DNA from: JBEKDJ01 sp050014415
Lineage (GTDB): Bacteria > Desulfobacterota > BSN033 > UBA1163
Direction of reading: 5' to 3'
Assembly: GCA_050014415.1 (NCBI GenBank)
Contig: JBEKDJ010000015.1
Coordinates: 1-29,895 of the forward strand
DNA length: 29,895 bases
The first letter of the stretch is position 1. Each line of letters begins with the position of its first letter. This document shows positions 1 to 6,799 of this stretch, piece by piece. The position numbers and the translations under genes were made by a program. The notes under the pieces were generated by a model. It was not told where the DNA came from. It searched no databases and saw nothing but the letters and a program-made list of their open reading frames with translations.

Positions 1-72
1 ATGGCTTGTTCTTTTTATCGAGCTCATGCAGTGCTTATACCACGTTTTGTCGCTTCGCGAACCTGTTTTCAT

Positions 73-93
73 CCGCCCAGCAGAGCTGGGCGG
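73..93. repeat. GC-rich inverted repeat
   Basis: Perfect 8-base arms CCGCCCAG and CTGGGCGG enclose the 5-base loop CAGAG. No T-run follows on either strand, so this is not a typical intrinsic terminator. It lies upstream of the acetyltransferase gene and may be a REP-like element or the end of an upstream gene's transcript. Confidence 0.5.
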
Positions 94-156
94 TATTCAA
101 CAGGTATTTCTTATAAATCCGGCTCCCGGTGACCTTTGCGTTCACCAGAAGATGAA

Positions 157-726
157 ATGACAGCCATGATATCACTCTTTCGTGAGATCCAAAGCGCTGA
201 GGTGGATGAGGCGTATCGCATCTATATAGAGGCTTTTGATTGGCTAAAGGCCAAAGGCGTACGGCAGTGGCTTGTGCCACTATCCAAGGACAAGTACCTC
301 GACCGGCAGCAAAGAGGAGAGAACTTCGGTCTTTTCATAGGCGCTAGAGTCGGCGCCATTGTGTCACTCGCCTGGGAGGTGAGTCCATATTGGCAAAAGG
401 AAGTCGGCGCAGATGCATATTGGTGGCTGAGCACGTTAGCGGTCGCGACAGAATTCCGAGGTGAGAAGATTGCCGAACAGATGGTATTAGAAGCCGAGAA
501 TTGGTTACGCGGCAAAGGGGCAACAGAAGTGTTCGTCGATTGCGTCGACGAGCGAGGGTTTTTGCCCTCCTTCTACAAGCGGCTTGGATTTGATGAAGTC
601 TGTCGGAAGTCTATCACCTATCCTTCTGGTAACACGTTCCCGATGGTTCTGATGAAAAAAATGAAGCTAAACCAGAGGCCACAGCTAACTCCGAGTAGCC
701 GCCGCACGACTACTCCCCGTGGCTGA
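157..726 (+). CDS. GNAT-family N-acetyltransferase
   Basis: Predicted acyl-CoA-dependent N-acetyltransferase of the GNAT fold; the acceptor substrate cannot be told. The central block STLAVATEFRGEKIAEQM is the beta4/acetyl-CoA pyrophosphate-loop region (R-G-x-x-I-A), and the later FYKRLGFDEV is the usual GNAT C-terminal motif. The frame is open back to a TTG at 136, but the ATG at 157 or the one at 166 is a better start, because the acetyltransferase-like sequence begins just after them; neither has a strong ribosome site. After the normal end of the domain (MVLMKKMK) about 19 Arg/Thr/Pro-rich residues follow, which suggests that the original stop was lost. It stands alone, upstream of the candidate selenoprotein pair. 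The family call is solid; the role is unknown. Confidence 0.8.
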   Translation: MTAMISLFREIQSAEVDEAYRIYIEAFDWLKAKGVRQWLVPLSKDKYLDRQQRGENFGLFIGARVGAIVSLAWEVSPYWQKEVGADAYWWLSTLAVATEFRGEKIAEQMVLEAENWLRGKGATEVFVDCVDERGFLPSFYKRLGFDEVCRKSITYPSGNTFPMVLMKKMKLNQRPQLTPSSRRTTTPRG

Positions 727-945
727 GCTATTATGTTCGGTGGTCGTACTGAATTGAGAACTTTGCTGCATTATCAACCTGGCTGGCGGGAGTGATATGT
801 AAAATGAAAGGCATGACGGAGGCAGGTGATTAACGCGACTAGATAACAAGACTCCGTTCTGCTCTCTTCTTGTAGCTATCCATTTTGCTATGCTACTCTT
901 GGTTTGGAGGATCTAGGCCAAGAGATTGAGAGGAGGTGAAAAATC

Positions 946-1131
946 ATGTGGTGGTGGATCGGTGCAGTCGTTGCCTGGTTGATCGGAGCCGTCTGAATTG
1001 TTTTTATCATGGCGGACGTGCTCCGCGGTAAAACCTCATGGTTCAGTCCCAAGCCGTTACCGGGTTATTTGTTCCACGGCGTGTTTGCGGTTTTGGCTTT
1101 GTGGCTACTGATAAAAGCCCTGAGTGCGTGA
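946..1131 (+). CDS. Candidate small membrane selenoprotein A (UGA at codon 17)
   Basis: Unrecognised 61-residue protein, if the TGA at 994-996 is read as selenocysteine; the normal stop is the TGA at 1129-1131. A strong ribosome site (AGGAGGTG, 930-937) precedes ATG 946 by eight bases. The protein starts MWWWIGAVVAWLIGAV, then U17, then IVFIMADVL. A polar loop (GKTSWFSPKP) and a second hydrophobic segment with GYLFHGVFAVLALWLLIKAL follow. This gives two membrane segments, with U17 inside or at the end of the first and a His at the start of the second. The gene 75 bases downstream encodes a paralogue with TGA at the same aligned place. A SECIS-like stem-loop starts just after the TGA. If the TGA is a real stop, the product would be only 16 residues and this a pseudogene. 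Selenocysteine insertion is inferred; the in-frame TGA, the open frame beyond it and the paralogy are seen. Confidence 0.65.
994..1034 (+). promoter_or_regulatory. Candidate bacterial SECIS element A
   Basis: After the TGA, GTTTT (1000-1004) pairs with AAAAC (1030-1034). ATC (1006-1008) pairs with GGT (1027-1029, one G-U), leaving T1005 as a bulged U. GCGGA (1012-1016) pairs with TCCGC (1022-1026), leaving a CGUGC loop. The loop starts 20 bases after the TGA and has G as its second base, which fits the published bacterial SECIS rules (a G in the first two loop bases, roughly 16-37 bases from the UGA). The bulged U recalls E. coli fdhF. SelB binding is inferred. Confidence 0.55.
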
Positions 1132-1159
1132 GAGCTGCCAGGGCACAACAAACCCCGAA

Positions 1160-1181
1160 GAGACGCAAAACGCGGCGTCTC
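1160..1181 (+). repeat. Hairpin between the two candidate selenoprotein genes
   Basis: GAGACGC (1160-1166) and GCGTCTC (1175-1181) form a 7-bp stem around an 8-base loop. No T-run follows, so it is not a standard terminator. It lies between the stop of the first gene and the ribosome site of the second (GGAGGT, 1198-1203) and could be a processing or stability element. Confidence 0.4.
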
Positions 1182-1208
1182 CTTACCAAACTCTGATGGA
1201 GGTGCATG

Positions 1209-1418
1209 ATGAAGAACACGCTCTGGTATGTGGCCGGCCTCTTGCTACTGGTGGTGGGGCTGATATGAATTGTGTACGTTACGGGAGCGGTCTTCTCCCG
1301 TTCAGAAGGATTCAGTAGTCTTAGCGGGTTGTGGGGCGCGTTTGCATTTCACGCGGTATGCATGGGCCTGGGTACAGCCCTGGTCGGCAAGGCAGTTGCT
1401 GCCCGGCGTGCAGGTTAA
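1209..1418 (+). CDS. Candidate small membrane selenoprotein B (UGA at codon 20)
   Basis: Unrecognised 69-residue protein, if the TGA at 1266-1268 is read as selenocysteine; it ends at TAA 1416-1418. GGAGGT at 1198-1203 serves ATG 1209, or ATG 1206 one codon earlier. It begins MKNTLWYVAGLLLLVVGLI, then U20, then IVYVTGAVFSRSEGF. A second hydrophobic segment follows with AFHAVCMGLGTALVGKAV, and the protein ends in basic AARRAG. Aligned with protein A at the U, the shared positions are U-I-V-(F/Y)-(I/V), V at +8, L at +21, G at +23, and F-H at +26/27 in A against +27/28 in B. A strong hairpin lies after the TGA. Two paralogues both keeping an open frame and a TGA at the same site argues against chance decay. 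Function is unknown; a redox or metal role for the Sec/His pair is only a guess. Confidence 0.65.
1266..1301 (+). promoter_or_regulatory. Candidate bacterial SECIS element B
   Basis: ACGGGAG (1281-1287) pairs perfectly with CTCCCGT (1295-1301), closing the loop CGGUCUU. The loop starts 19 bases after the TGA and holds GGUCU, the same bases found in the apical loop of the E. coli fdhF SECIS. The stem below the 7-bp helix is weak. Position, loop bases and stem strength all fit bacterial SECIS rules; function is inferred. Confidence 0.6.
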
Positions 1419-1585
1419 GAGAGGAACAAGGTTCAGACATTGACGGAGGATAAGGAATAAAAGAAGGGGGGCAGTCTACCTATCAAGGTGGCTCTACCGG
1501 ATCGTCAATGAAGCCGGCTCCCTGTGAGCTTTATATTATGCCCTGAAATTAGAGACACTGATTTGGTGGGTTAATGAGGTGACAA

Positions 1586-3211
1586 ATGTATAATGAATTT
1601 TATGGTTTTTCAGAAAAGCCTTTTGAAGTCACACCGGACCCGAAATTCCTCTATTTTACTTCTAGCCACCGAGAAGCACTGGATACTATGATCAAGGGCA
1701 TAAGAAATCGATGGGGTTTTATTTGCATCACGGGAGAAGTCGGAACGGGGAAAACGACCCTTATTCACTCGTTGCTCAATAGACGCGATGAGAAAGTGAA
1801 GACGGTCTTCATCTTCCACACTCTAATTACCTTCAAAGAATTACTGGGAAACATCCTCATGGAGTTAGACCAGGAGGTTACGGGGAAGAGCAAAGAGGCC
1901 CTTTTGAATCACCTCGTTGAATATCTATCGCATGGACTCTGCGGCGATGAAACCCTGGCGGTGATCATCGATGAAGCGCAGAATCTTTCAGAACAAGTGA
2001 TCGAAGAACTGGGAAGGTTATCCGAGCTGGAGCCCCGGATATCGGTGCGGCTTCAGATGGTTTTTGTGGGACAACCAGAGTTTGAAGGTAAACTGAATTC
2101 GCCAGGTCTAAGGAAGCTCAATCAAAGGATTGGGATCAGACGTGAAATAAAGGCCCTAACCGAAGAAGAGTCTAGAGAGTATGTTGAGCACCGACTCAGA
2201 TTAGTCGGAAGGAGCAGTGCAGAGTTGTTCACCCCGAAGGCCATGTCCATGATTATCCGTCATGCGCAGGGAATTCCACGAGTTATCAACATCCTTTGCG
2301 ATAATGCCTTTCTGATCGGCTACGGTTTATCCAGAAGAAAGGTCGACGAGGATATCATTCGCGAAGTCAAAAAGAATATGGAAGGTCCGGAGTCTCAGAA
2401 GGCTCCTCTCACTAAAATCGGCATGGTGGTTAAGGAATTCCTTCTGGCCTCCTTTGGTAGAGACCTCTTTCCAAGGAGAATCTTCTTGATCCTCCTTGCC
2501 CTGCTTTTTCTGGGAGGCCTCGTTTTTGTGATGCATGGATTCTTACAGCGAAGGCCTTTAGACACACGGAGCATTGAATCCATAATGAATCCACTAGTCC
2601 GCACTGAAGCCTCTTCAATTTCACCCTCTCCTCAGGCAGCACCAGAACAGACTTCGGATTTAGCCAATCGCTTACCACCTGTCGGACGGGAGTCGGTTCT
2701 CAATGAATCCCTTCAGCATGTTGTGCCACCATCTGCATCTTCTATGACGCGAAGTTCAGGAGATATGCTGTTAGAAGCCATCCTAGTCCAAAAAGGGCAG
2801 AGCATTTCTTCGTTGGCACAGAGATATTACCGCAAGGCCAATACCACTCTCATTGACCTAATCTTAGATTTCAACCCGGAGATTACTAACGTCCATCTCA
2901 TTCTCATAGACCAAAGAATTGAGATACCAATAATTATGGAAGAAAGGCTAATCATCCAATCACCCGATCGCACTTACAAGATTCATGTTGGAACTTTCTG
3001 GACTCCTGACTTCGCGAAATTTTACAGACATGAACCATTATTAAAGGGAAAAGATATAGAGATCTTCGACAGAAGAGTGGCACCCGGAGAGACGTGGTAT
3101 CAAGTCGTGGTCGGGAAGTTTGGCAATAAGGATGAGGCCCTTAAAGTGATCGATCTCCTTAGAGAAAAGGGTTTGCTGCCCCTTTTTGGAGGTACCCTCA
3201 AACTGGAGTGA
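1586..3211 (+). CDS. ExeA/GspA-like AAA ATPase with LysM and SPOR domains
   Basis: Inner-membrane ATPase of the ExeA (GspA) type. In Aeromonas, ExeA with ExeB helps place the type II secretin through the peptidoglycan. Residues 1-20 carry the family start (YGFSEKPFEVTPDP). Walker A is GEVGTGKTT at 50-58, and Walker B is LAVIIDEAQ with D129/E130. A single membrane span lies at about 299-318. The periplasmic part is proline- and serine-rich, then has a LysM-like stretch (about 399-450, QKGQSISSLAQRYYRKAN) and a SPOR-like domain (about 464-541, YKIHVGTF and WYQVVVGKFGNKDEA). Both of these could bind peptidoglycan, replacing the domain found in classical ExeA. The start has GAGGTG upstream. No secretion genes adjoin it, so the role could instead be in exopolysaccharide export or pilus assembly. 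Confidence 0.85.
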   Translation: MYNEFYGFSEKPFEVTPDPKFLYFTSSHREALDTMIKGIRNRWGFICITGEVGTGKTTLIHSLLNRRDEKVKTVFIFHTLITFKELLGNILMELDQEVTGKSKEALLNHLVEYLSHGLCGDETLAVIIDEAQNLSEQVIEELGRLSELEPRISVRLQMVFVGQPEFEGKLNSPGLRKLNQRIGIRREIKALTEEESREYVEHRLRLVGRSSAELFTPKAMSMIIRHAQGIPRVINILCDNAFLIGYGLSRRKVDEDIIREVKKNMEGPESQKAPLTKIGMVVKEFLLASFGRDLFPRRIFLILLALLFLGGLVFVMHGFLQRRPLDTRSIESIMNPLVRTEASSISPSPQAAPEQTSDLANRLPPVGRESVLNESLQHVVPPSASSMTRSSGDMLLEAILVQKGQSISSLAQRYYRKANTTLIDLILDFNPEITNVHLILIDQRIEIPIIMEERLIIQSPDRTYKIHVGTFWTPDFAKFYRHEPLLKGKDIEIFDRRVAPGETWYQVVVGKFGNKDEALKVIDLLREKGLLPLFGGTLKLE

Positions 3212-3300
3212 CAGAGTATCTGGTTTTTCTTCGGCGTGCCTGGCAATATCTGGGGAGTCCGGACGTAGTGACGAATCAGGAGGATCAGATTGCCTTTGAT

Positions 3301-4032
3301 CTATCCATGCGCTAGTTGATAATGAACTACCTTTCTCCGCTCCTGGGGGAACTTCAAGACAATTCTGTGCTTTGACTCAGTTTCGTCAACTTCGAATTGC
3401 ATCGTTCCTTGGTTCATCTTAACAACCATGTCAACCAGTCGTAACACAAGATCGGACACGACTTCTTCCTTGGCGATTGGGACTCCTAGTCCCTTCTCGG
3501 ATTCCTCCTTCGACTCGCCATACCCTGTAAAAACCACCATGATCTCGACAGACTTCTCATTCCTCTTGAAGAATTCCTGATCCCCAACGCCTTCCCTTGG
3601 AAGAACGATAGATCTGGCCAAGAATTCAACACTCCCATGAGAAGGCATCAAGGCGATTGCATATTGGAGAACAGAATCCAAGATGAATCTTAATTGCTCA
3701 TCAGGCACAATCGCCTCGGGAAGATCTTTCTCAAATTTCTTGAATATCCTTGCCTTCTTTTCTTCCAATCGAAGGTAATGTCTCTTCAACGCCTCTTCGA
3801 TAAGCCTGCTCACGGTGTCTCTTTTTATGATTGGCGTAGTCGATTCGATATATCTGAGAAAAGTATTGAGTAAGAGATTCTGTTTCTCAACATCCTTGGT
3901 GATCACCTTATTGAAGAACTCCCCAAACTCTTTGTCACTAAACTTTCCTCGAGAAAGTTGTGAAAAGTTTTTGATAGAGTCAAAGGCACTTTGGGTGCGA
4001 CGGATCAATTCAATGAACAAGGATCGTTCCAC
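3301..4032 (-). CDS. Histidine-kinase-like protein with degenerate catalytic site
   Basis: 243-residue soluble protein with the layout of a sensor-kinase core but not its key residues. The N-terminal helices (about 1-75) sit where a dimerisation/phosphoacceptor domain would be, yet no H-E-x-x-N/T-P box is visible. The stretch PDEQLRFILDSVLQYAI (about 112-128) matches the place of the N-box without its Asn. VVFTGYGES replaces the usual D-x-G-x-G, and GLGVPIA with LVLRLVDMVVKMNQGTM resembles the G2 box and following helix. It is probably a non-catalytic HATPase-fold regulator. The GTG start overlaps the TAG stop of the upstream gene by one base, so the two are translationally coupled. The kinase relationship is my inference from the order of these motifs; it could also be an unrelated protein. 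Confidence 0.6.
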   Translation of the reverse strand: MERSLFIELIRRTQSAFDSIKNFSQLSRGKFSDKEFGEFFNKVITKDVEKQNLLLNTFLRYIESTTPIIKRDTVSRLIEEALKRHYLRLEEKKARIFKKFEKDLPEAIVPDEQLRFILDSVLQYAIALMPSHGSVEFLARSIVLPREGVGDQEFFKRNEKSVEIMVVFTGYGESKEESEKGLGVPIAKEEVVSDLVLRLVDMVVKMNQGTMQFEVDETESKHRIVLKFPQERRKVVHYQLAHG

Positions 4033-4364
4033 TAGAGACTCTCTATCCCGCCTTTCGATGGAGGTGGCGGGGCAGAAAACTTGAATAATCCCGAAGATAC
4101 GAAAGGGTCGCTTTGATTCCCCGCATCGTCTCTGGAGGTAATACCGATATAGTAAGTTCCTTCTTCAAAAGGGAATTCAGGCCATTCATCTGGGACGGTC
4201 AACTCCGTTTTTCCAATGACCTTCCTGCAGATAATTCCTGGAGTAGCCTCCCACAGGAATCTGCCGGAATCGAAAATGGTGCTGTCCTTGCTTGCATAGA
4301 CCATATAGCTGGTGGCCTCAGGAACAGGTTCCCACCAAACTCTACGCTTATGAATTAATGGCAT
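4032..4364 (-). CDS. Fibronectin type III-like small protein
   Basis: 110-residue protein with one fibronectin-III-like beta-sandwich. The first strand is VWWEPVPEATSYMVYASKD, and the last strand and turn is YYIGITSRDDAGNQSDPF. It ends in a proline-rich APPPPSKGG tail. The frame extends to a TTG at 4382, but the ATG at 4364 has a near-ideal ribosome site (AAGGAGG) just upstream, so translation should begin at MPLIHKRR. There is no signal peptide, so it probably acts in the cytoplasm, possibly as a binding partner of the kinase-like protein encoded by the next, coupled gene. A sigma-54-like promoter at 4421-4438 sits about 55 bases upstream. The function is unknown. Confidence 0.7.
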   Translation of the reverse strand: MPLIHKRRVWWEPVPEATSYMVYASKDSTIFDSGRFLWEATPGIICRKVIGKTELTVPDEWPEFPFEEGTYYIGITSRDDAGNQSDPFVSSGLFKFSAPPPPSKGGIESL

Positions 4365-4420
4365 TATGTTTCCTCCTTTCAAAAACCGTCTTTGATCTTG
4401 GGACCATCGCGATATACGAG

Positions 4421-4438
4421 AGCAATTTTGATGCCTAA
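4421..4438 (-). promoter_or_regulatory. Sigma-54-like promoter of the FN3/kinase-like unit
   Basis: On the minus strand the sequence reads TTAGGCATCAAAATTGCT, with GG and GC separated by exactly ten bases. This is close to the consensus TTGGCAC-N4-TTGCW, with two mismatches in the -24 part. The expected transcript start is near 4409, giving a leader of about 45 bases before ATG 4364. If real, expression needs an enhancer-binding activator. Confidence 0.5.
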
Positions 4439-4439
4439 G

Positions 4440-4891
4440 TTTTGGATCTATTATAACCGGCTAATATCACGGAAATTCTGCGAGAATCCGGCATTTCCAG
4501 AAAAGTCAAAAGTGGAAGATCTTTTCACAAAACTCCCAATTTCTTTCCTACAAAATCGGAAAAACGTTTTCCAGGCGCGGAGTCACACAAAAAATGCCCC
4601 GCCTTGAGGGGGATTCTCAAGACACGTCTCTCGGGAGTCGGACATCCCAAACAGGAGGATCTTTTCACCCTCGGCTAGATCCCGTACGTACCTCATCCAC
4701 CCCGCAAGACCGGACTCCCAACAGGGAGGTGTTACAGCACGCAGATATGATCATCTTTGTTCGGCATCAAAGATACTTGTCAGGCCCTGCCTTGTCTTGA
4801 GACTGAAATCGGATGCAGCGTACAGCTAGGAAATTGAGGATACCCTCCTCTTTTTCAGTAGTAACTGCCAGACTTCTTAGATCATAGAGGA
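4440..4891. other. Intergenic stretch without a recognisable gene
   Basis: About 450 bases between the minus-strand FN3 unit and the minus-strand thioesterase. Open frames here are short and unlike proteins. A weak hairpin near 4836-4850 (GAGGA...TCCTC) lies just past the stop of the thioesterase gene and may end its transcript, though its minus-strand T-run is poor. I see nothing else. Confidence 0.5.
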
Positions 4892-5299
4892 CTACCCCGC
4901 GAGGCGAAGCAGGAATTCCTTAGGAAGGCTCTTTGGTTTGCCACTCAAATCGAGGCAGAGGTGCCGAGTTTCTCCTTCGGCGATTACCTCCTCCTCATTT
5001 CTGTCTCTGCGCAGGATCTGATACCCAAATGTGACCATCCGCCTATTCATTCCTTTCAACCGAGTTCGCACTGTGATTTCTTCATCATATCGGGCCGAGT
5101 AGCGGTACCGACAGTGTACATCGGTCACAACGAGTCGATATCCCAAAGTCTCCAAATCCGCATAACAGAAGCCTCTCCTCCGGCAAAATTCTGACCGCCC
5201 TACTTCGAACCAGACGAGGTAGTTTGCATAATAAGCCACCCCCATCTGGTCTGTTTCTGCATACCTCACTCGTATCTCTAAGTCGACGGAACCCGTCAT
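4892..5299 (-). CDS. YbgC/FadM-type acyl-CoA thioesterase
   Basis: Hot-dog-fold thioesterase of the 4-hydroxybenzoyl-CoA thioesterase/YbgC family, which hydrolyses acyl-CoA to free acid and CoA. The signature YAETDQMGVAYYANYLVWFE is complete, with the catalytic Asp in its ETDQMG part. It is followed by the usual RSEFCRRRG and GYRLVVTDVHCRY strands. Length, 135 residues, is normal. ATG 5299 is preferred over TTG 5305 because AAGGAG stands nine bases upstream of it. Some family members accompany the Tol-Pal system, but no tol genes are present here. It follows the radical SAM gene on the same strand after about 190 bases. The family is certain; the acyl chain preference is not. Confidence 0.9.
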   Translation of the reverse strand: MTGSVDLEIRVRYAETDQMGVAYYANYLVWFEVGRSEFCRRRGFCYADLETLGYRLVVTDVHCRYRYSARYDEEITVRTRLKGMNRRMVTFGYQILRRDRNEEEVIAEGETRHLCLDLSGKPKSLPKEFLLRLAG

Positions 5300-5488
5300 C
5301 GCCAATAACTCCTTCTGGCCTCTGGATCACTATCCTCGGATGTTTCCCACGCATGGTGGTAGCAGAGAGTTCAACGATTCGCGCCTGCCTGCCGGCAGTG
5401 GGGGCTCATGGGTTCACCTCAAACATCTATCATCATTCATTTCGGTCGGCCATTTGAACCCAGGCCCCCTTGAACTTTATCTATCCAT

Positions 5489-6364
5489 TTACAAAGCTCT
5501 TAGATACTCTGGCCGGAGCAAAGCTGGGTCTTTTCTCCGGAGGACTTCTCGGATGCGTCGAAGGGCTTCCTCTTTTTCTTCTGGTATCCGTACTCTCAAC
5601 GGGAGATAATTGGAGGCATGGTTTGAGGCAAAAAAACCTCGCGTGAATTGACAATTCTCAATCATCCTTTCCAGCTCTTGGATCAGGCCAAAGGGAGTGG
5701 GCAGTTCCAATCTCCCCGCCTCGATCTCCCTTTCGATGGCCGTCCCTGGGACAACCATGAGCGAAAGAGCACCCGCATAGTCAGGGTCCATTTCCGAGAG
5801 AACCTTTCCCGTCTCCTCAGCATGGACCTGACTGCGGTCTACACCGCCGATGCCCAAGATGACGGTCACGGAGAGCAGGATCCCTGACTCCTTCACCCTT
5901 CTGCCAGCGCCGACCAGTTGATCCACAGTCGCATTCTTCTTGATCCGCCTCAATACCTCTCGATCTCCTGACTCGACTCCCAGGTAGATTATGCCCAAAC
6001 CCAGGTCTTTGAGTCTTCTTAGCTCCTCGACATCCTTCCGAAGGACATCCTTTGCATTCGCATATATCCCCACTCTTTCGAGCCCCTTGAATCTCGTCTT
6101 CAAATATTCTAGAGTCCGAAGAAGTTGTTTCTGAGGAATGGTCAAGGCATCCCCATCGGCCAGAAAGGCTCTCCGAATCCCTGGGCGATATGAACTCACG
6201 TCATCGATGTCCGCCTTCACTTCCTCAAGACTCTTTATCCGGAAGGATTTCCCTCGGTAGGCTCCACAAAAGGTGCATCGATTGTAGGAGCAACCTACCG
6301 TCGCCTGGAAGATGAGGCTCTCCGCCTCACTGGGGGGTCTGAAGATCATCCCTTCATATCTCAT
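5489..6364 (-). CDS. Radical SAM protein
   Basis: 291-residue radical S-adenosylmethionine enzyme. The [4Fe-4S] cluster motif is GCSYNRCTFCGAYRGKSFRI, a C-x4-C-x2-C spacing instead of the classical C-x3-C-x2-C; I recall this spacing in an uncharacterised subfamily that begins RPPSEA as this protein does. Later segments (FLADGDALTIP, IYLGVESGDREVLRRIKKN, VTVILGIGGVDR) match the SAM-binding beta strands of Elp3/HemN-like enzymes. Its ATG overlaps the end of the FtsB-like gene by four bases, so the two are co-translated. The reaction is unknown. There are no auxiliary cysteine clusters near the C terminus. Confidence 0.85.
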   Translation of the reverse strand: MRYEGMIFRPPSEAESLIFQATVGCSYNRCTFCGAYRGKSFRIKSLEEVKADIDDVSSYRPGIRRAFLADGDALTIPQKQLLRTLEYLKTRFKGLERVGIYANAKDVLRKDVEELRRLKDLGLGIIYLGVESGDREVLRRIKKNATVDQLVGAGRRVKESGILLSVTVILGIGGVDRSQVHAEETGKVLSEMDPDYAGALSLMVVPGTAIEREIEAGRLELPTPFGLIQELERMIENCQFTRGFFASNHASNYLPLRVRIPEEKEEALRRIREVLRRKDPALLRPEYLRAL

Positions 6365-6663
6365 TTCGAATTCTCCCTTCCCTTGGCGGGGAAGTCAAAT
6401 AGATAGATGATCTCTCCTTCTTTAACCATCCCCAACTCCTTCCGTGCGATCTCTTCGATGTAGCGCTTCTCATGCTGTAGCCGTCTGACCTCTTCTCTCA
6501 ACCTCTGATTCTCTTCTTCGACCTTTATGTTCGCCTCTTTGATCCGGGCCAGCTCCTTTTGAAGGTGAAGAAGGTGGAGAATCCCCTTTTCCCCAAAGAA
6601 GGTGAGGAATCCCAGAATCAGAAAAGAGACAAGAATCAAGAGGAGAAAACGCTTTCTCTTCAC
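6361..6663 (-). CDS. FtsB/DivIC-like septum formation initiator
   Basis: 100-residue bitopic membrane protein. A short basic start (MKRKR) is followed by one membrane span (about 6-24, FLLLILVSFLILGFLTFFG) and a heptad coiled coil (about 30-75). The closing motif ARKELGMVKEGEIIYLFDFP is typical of FtsB/DivIC, where it contacts FtsQ/DivIB and FtsL in the divisome. It starts with GTG and has only a weak ribosome site. It overlaps the radical SAM gene by four bases and lies about 136 bases after the TonB-like gene. In many bacteria this gene sits beside eno; here the neighbourhood differs. The symbol is left blank because FtsB and DivIC cannot be told apart from sequence alone. Confidence 0.85.
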   Translation of the reverse strand: MKRKRFLLLILVSFLILGFLTFFGEKGILHLLHLQKELARIKEANIKVEEENQRLREEVRRLQHEKRYIEEIARKELGMVKEGEIIYLFDFPAKGRENSK

Positions 6664-6799
6664 TTCACGCTACTTACCTTTCCGCTGAGCTAAAACTCGA
6701 ATATCAAACCGCCCATCCTTCTTGAGATTTGAACTTGGTCATTCATCTCATCCCACTTTAGCGGGATTGAACTTTGACATTTGGACTTCAGATCAATTC
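6664..6799. repeat. Degenerate 'aagttcaaatctcaa' intergenic repeat
   Basis: Read on the minus strand, the gap holds gtccaaatgtcaaagttcaa, then a small palindrome (tcccgcTAAAGTGgga), then ccaagttcaaatctcaa. These are imperfect copies of one short motif, similar in style to the repeats at 15046 and 25425. No gene is visible. Confidence 0.45.

Noticed and set aside
661..780. Integron attC site after the acetyltransferase gene
   Set aside because: A partial AGCTAAC core-like string occurs, but there is no paired GTTRRRY site or imperfect inverted repeat of the right form.
1124..1318. 64-codon plus-strand frame spanning the two candidate selenoprotein genes
   Set aside because: It lies in another frame across the end of the first gene and start of the second, with no ribosome site or protein-like pattern.
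946..1418. UGA read as tryptophan (alternative genetic code) in the two small genes
   Set aside because: Other intact genes in the window, such as the ExeA-like, pcm and phosphatase genes, end at TGA, so it acts as a stop in this genome.
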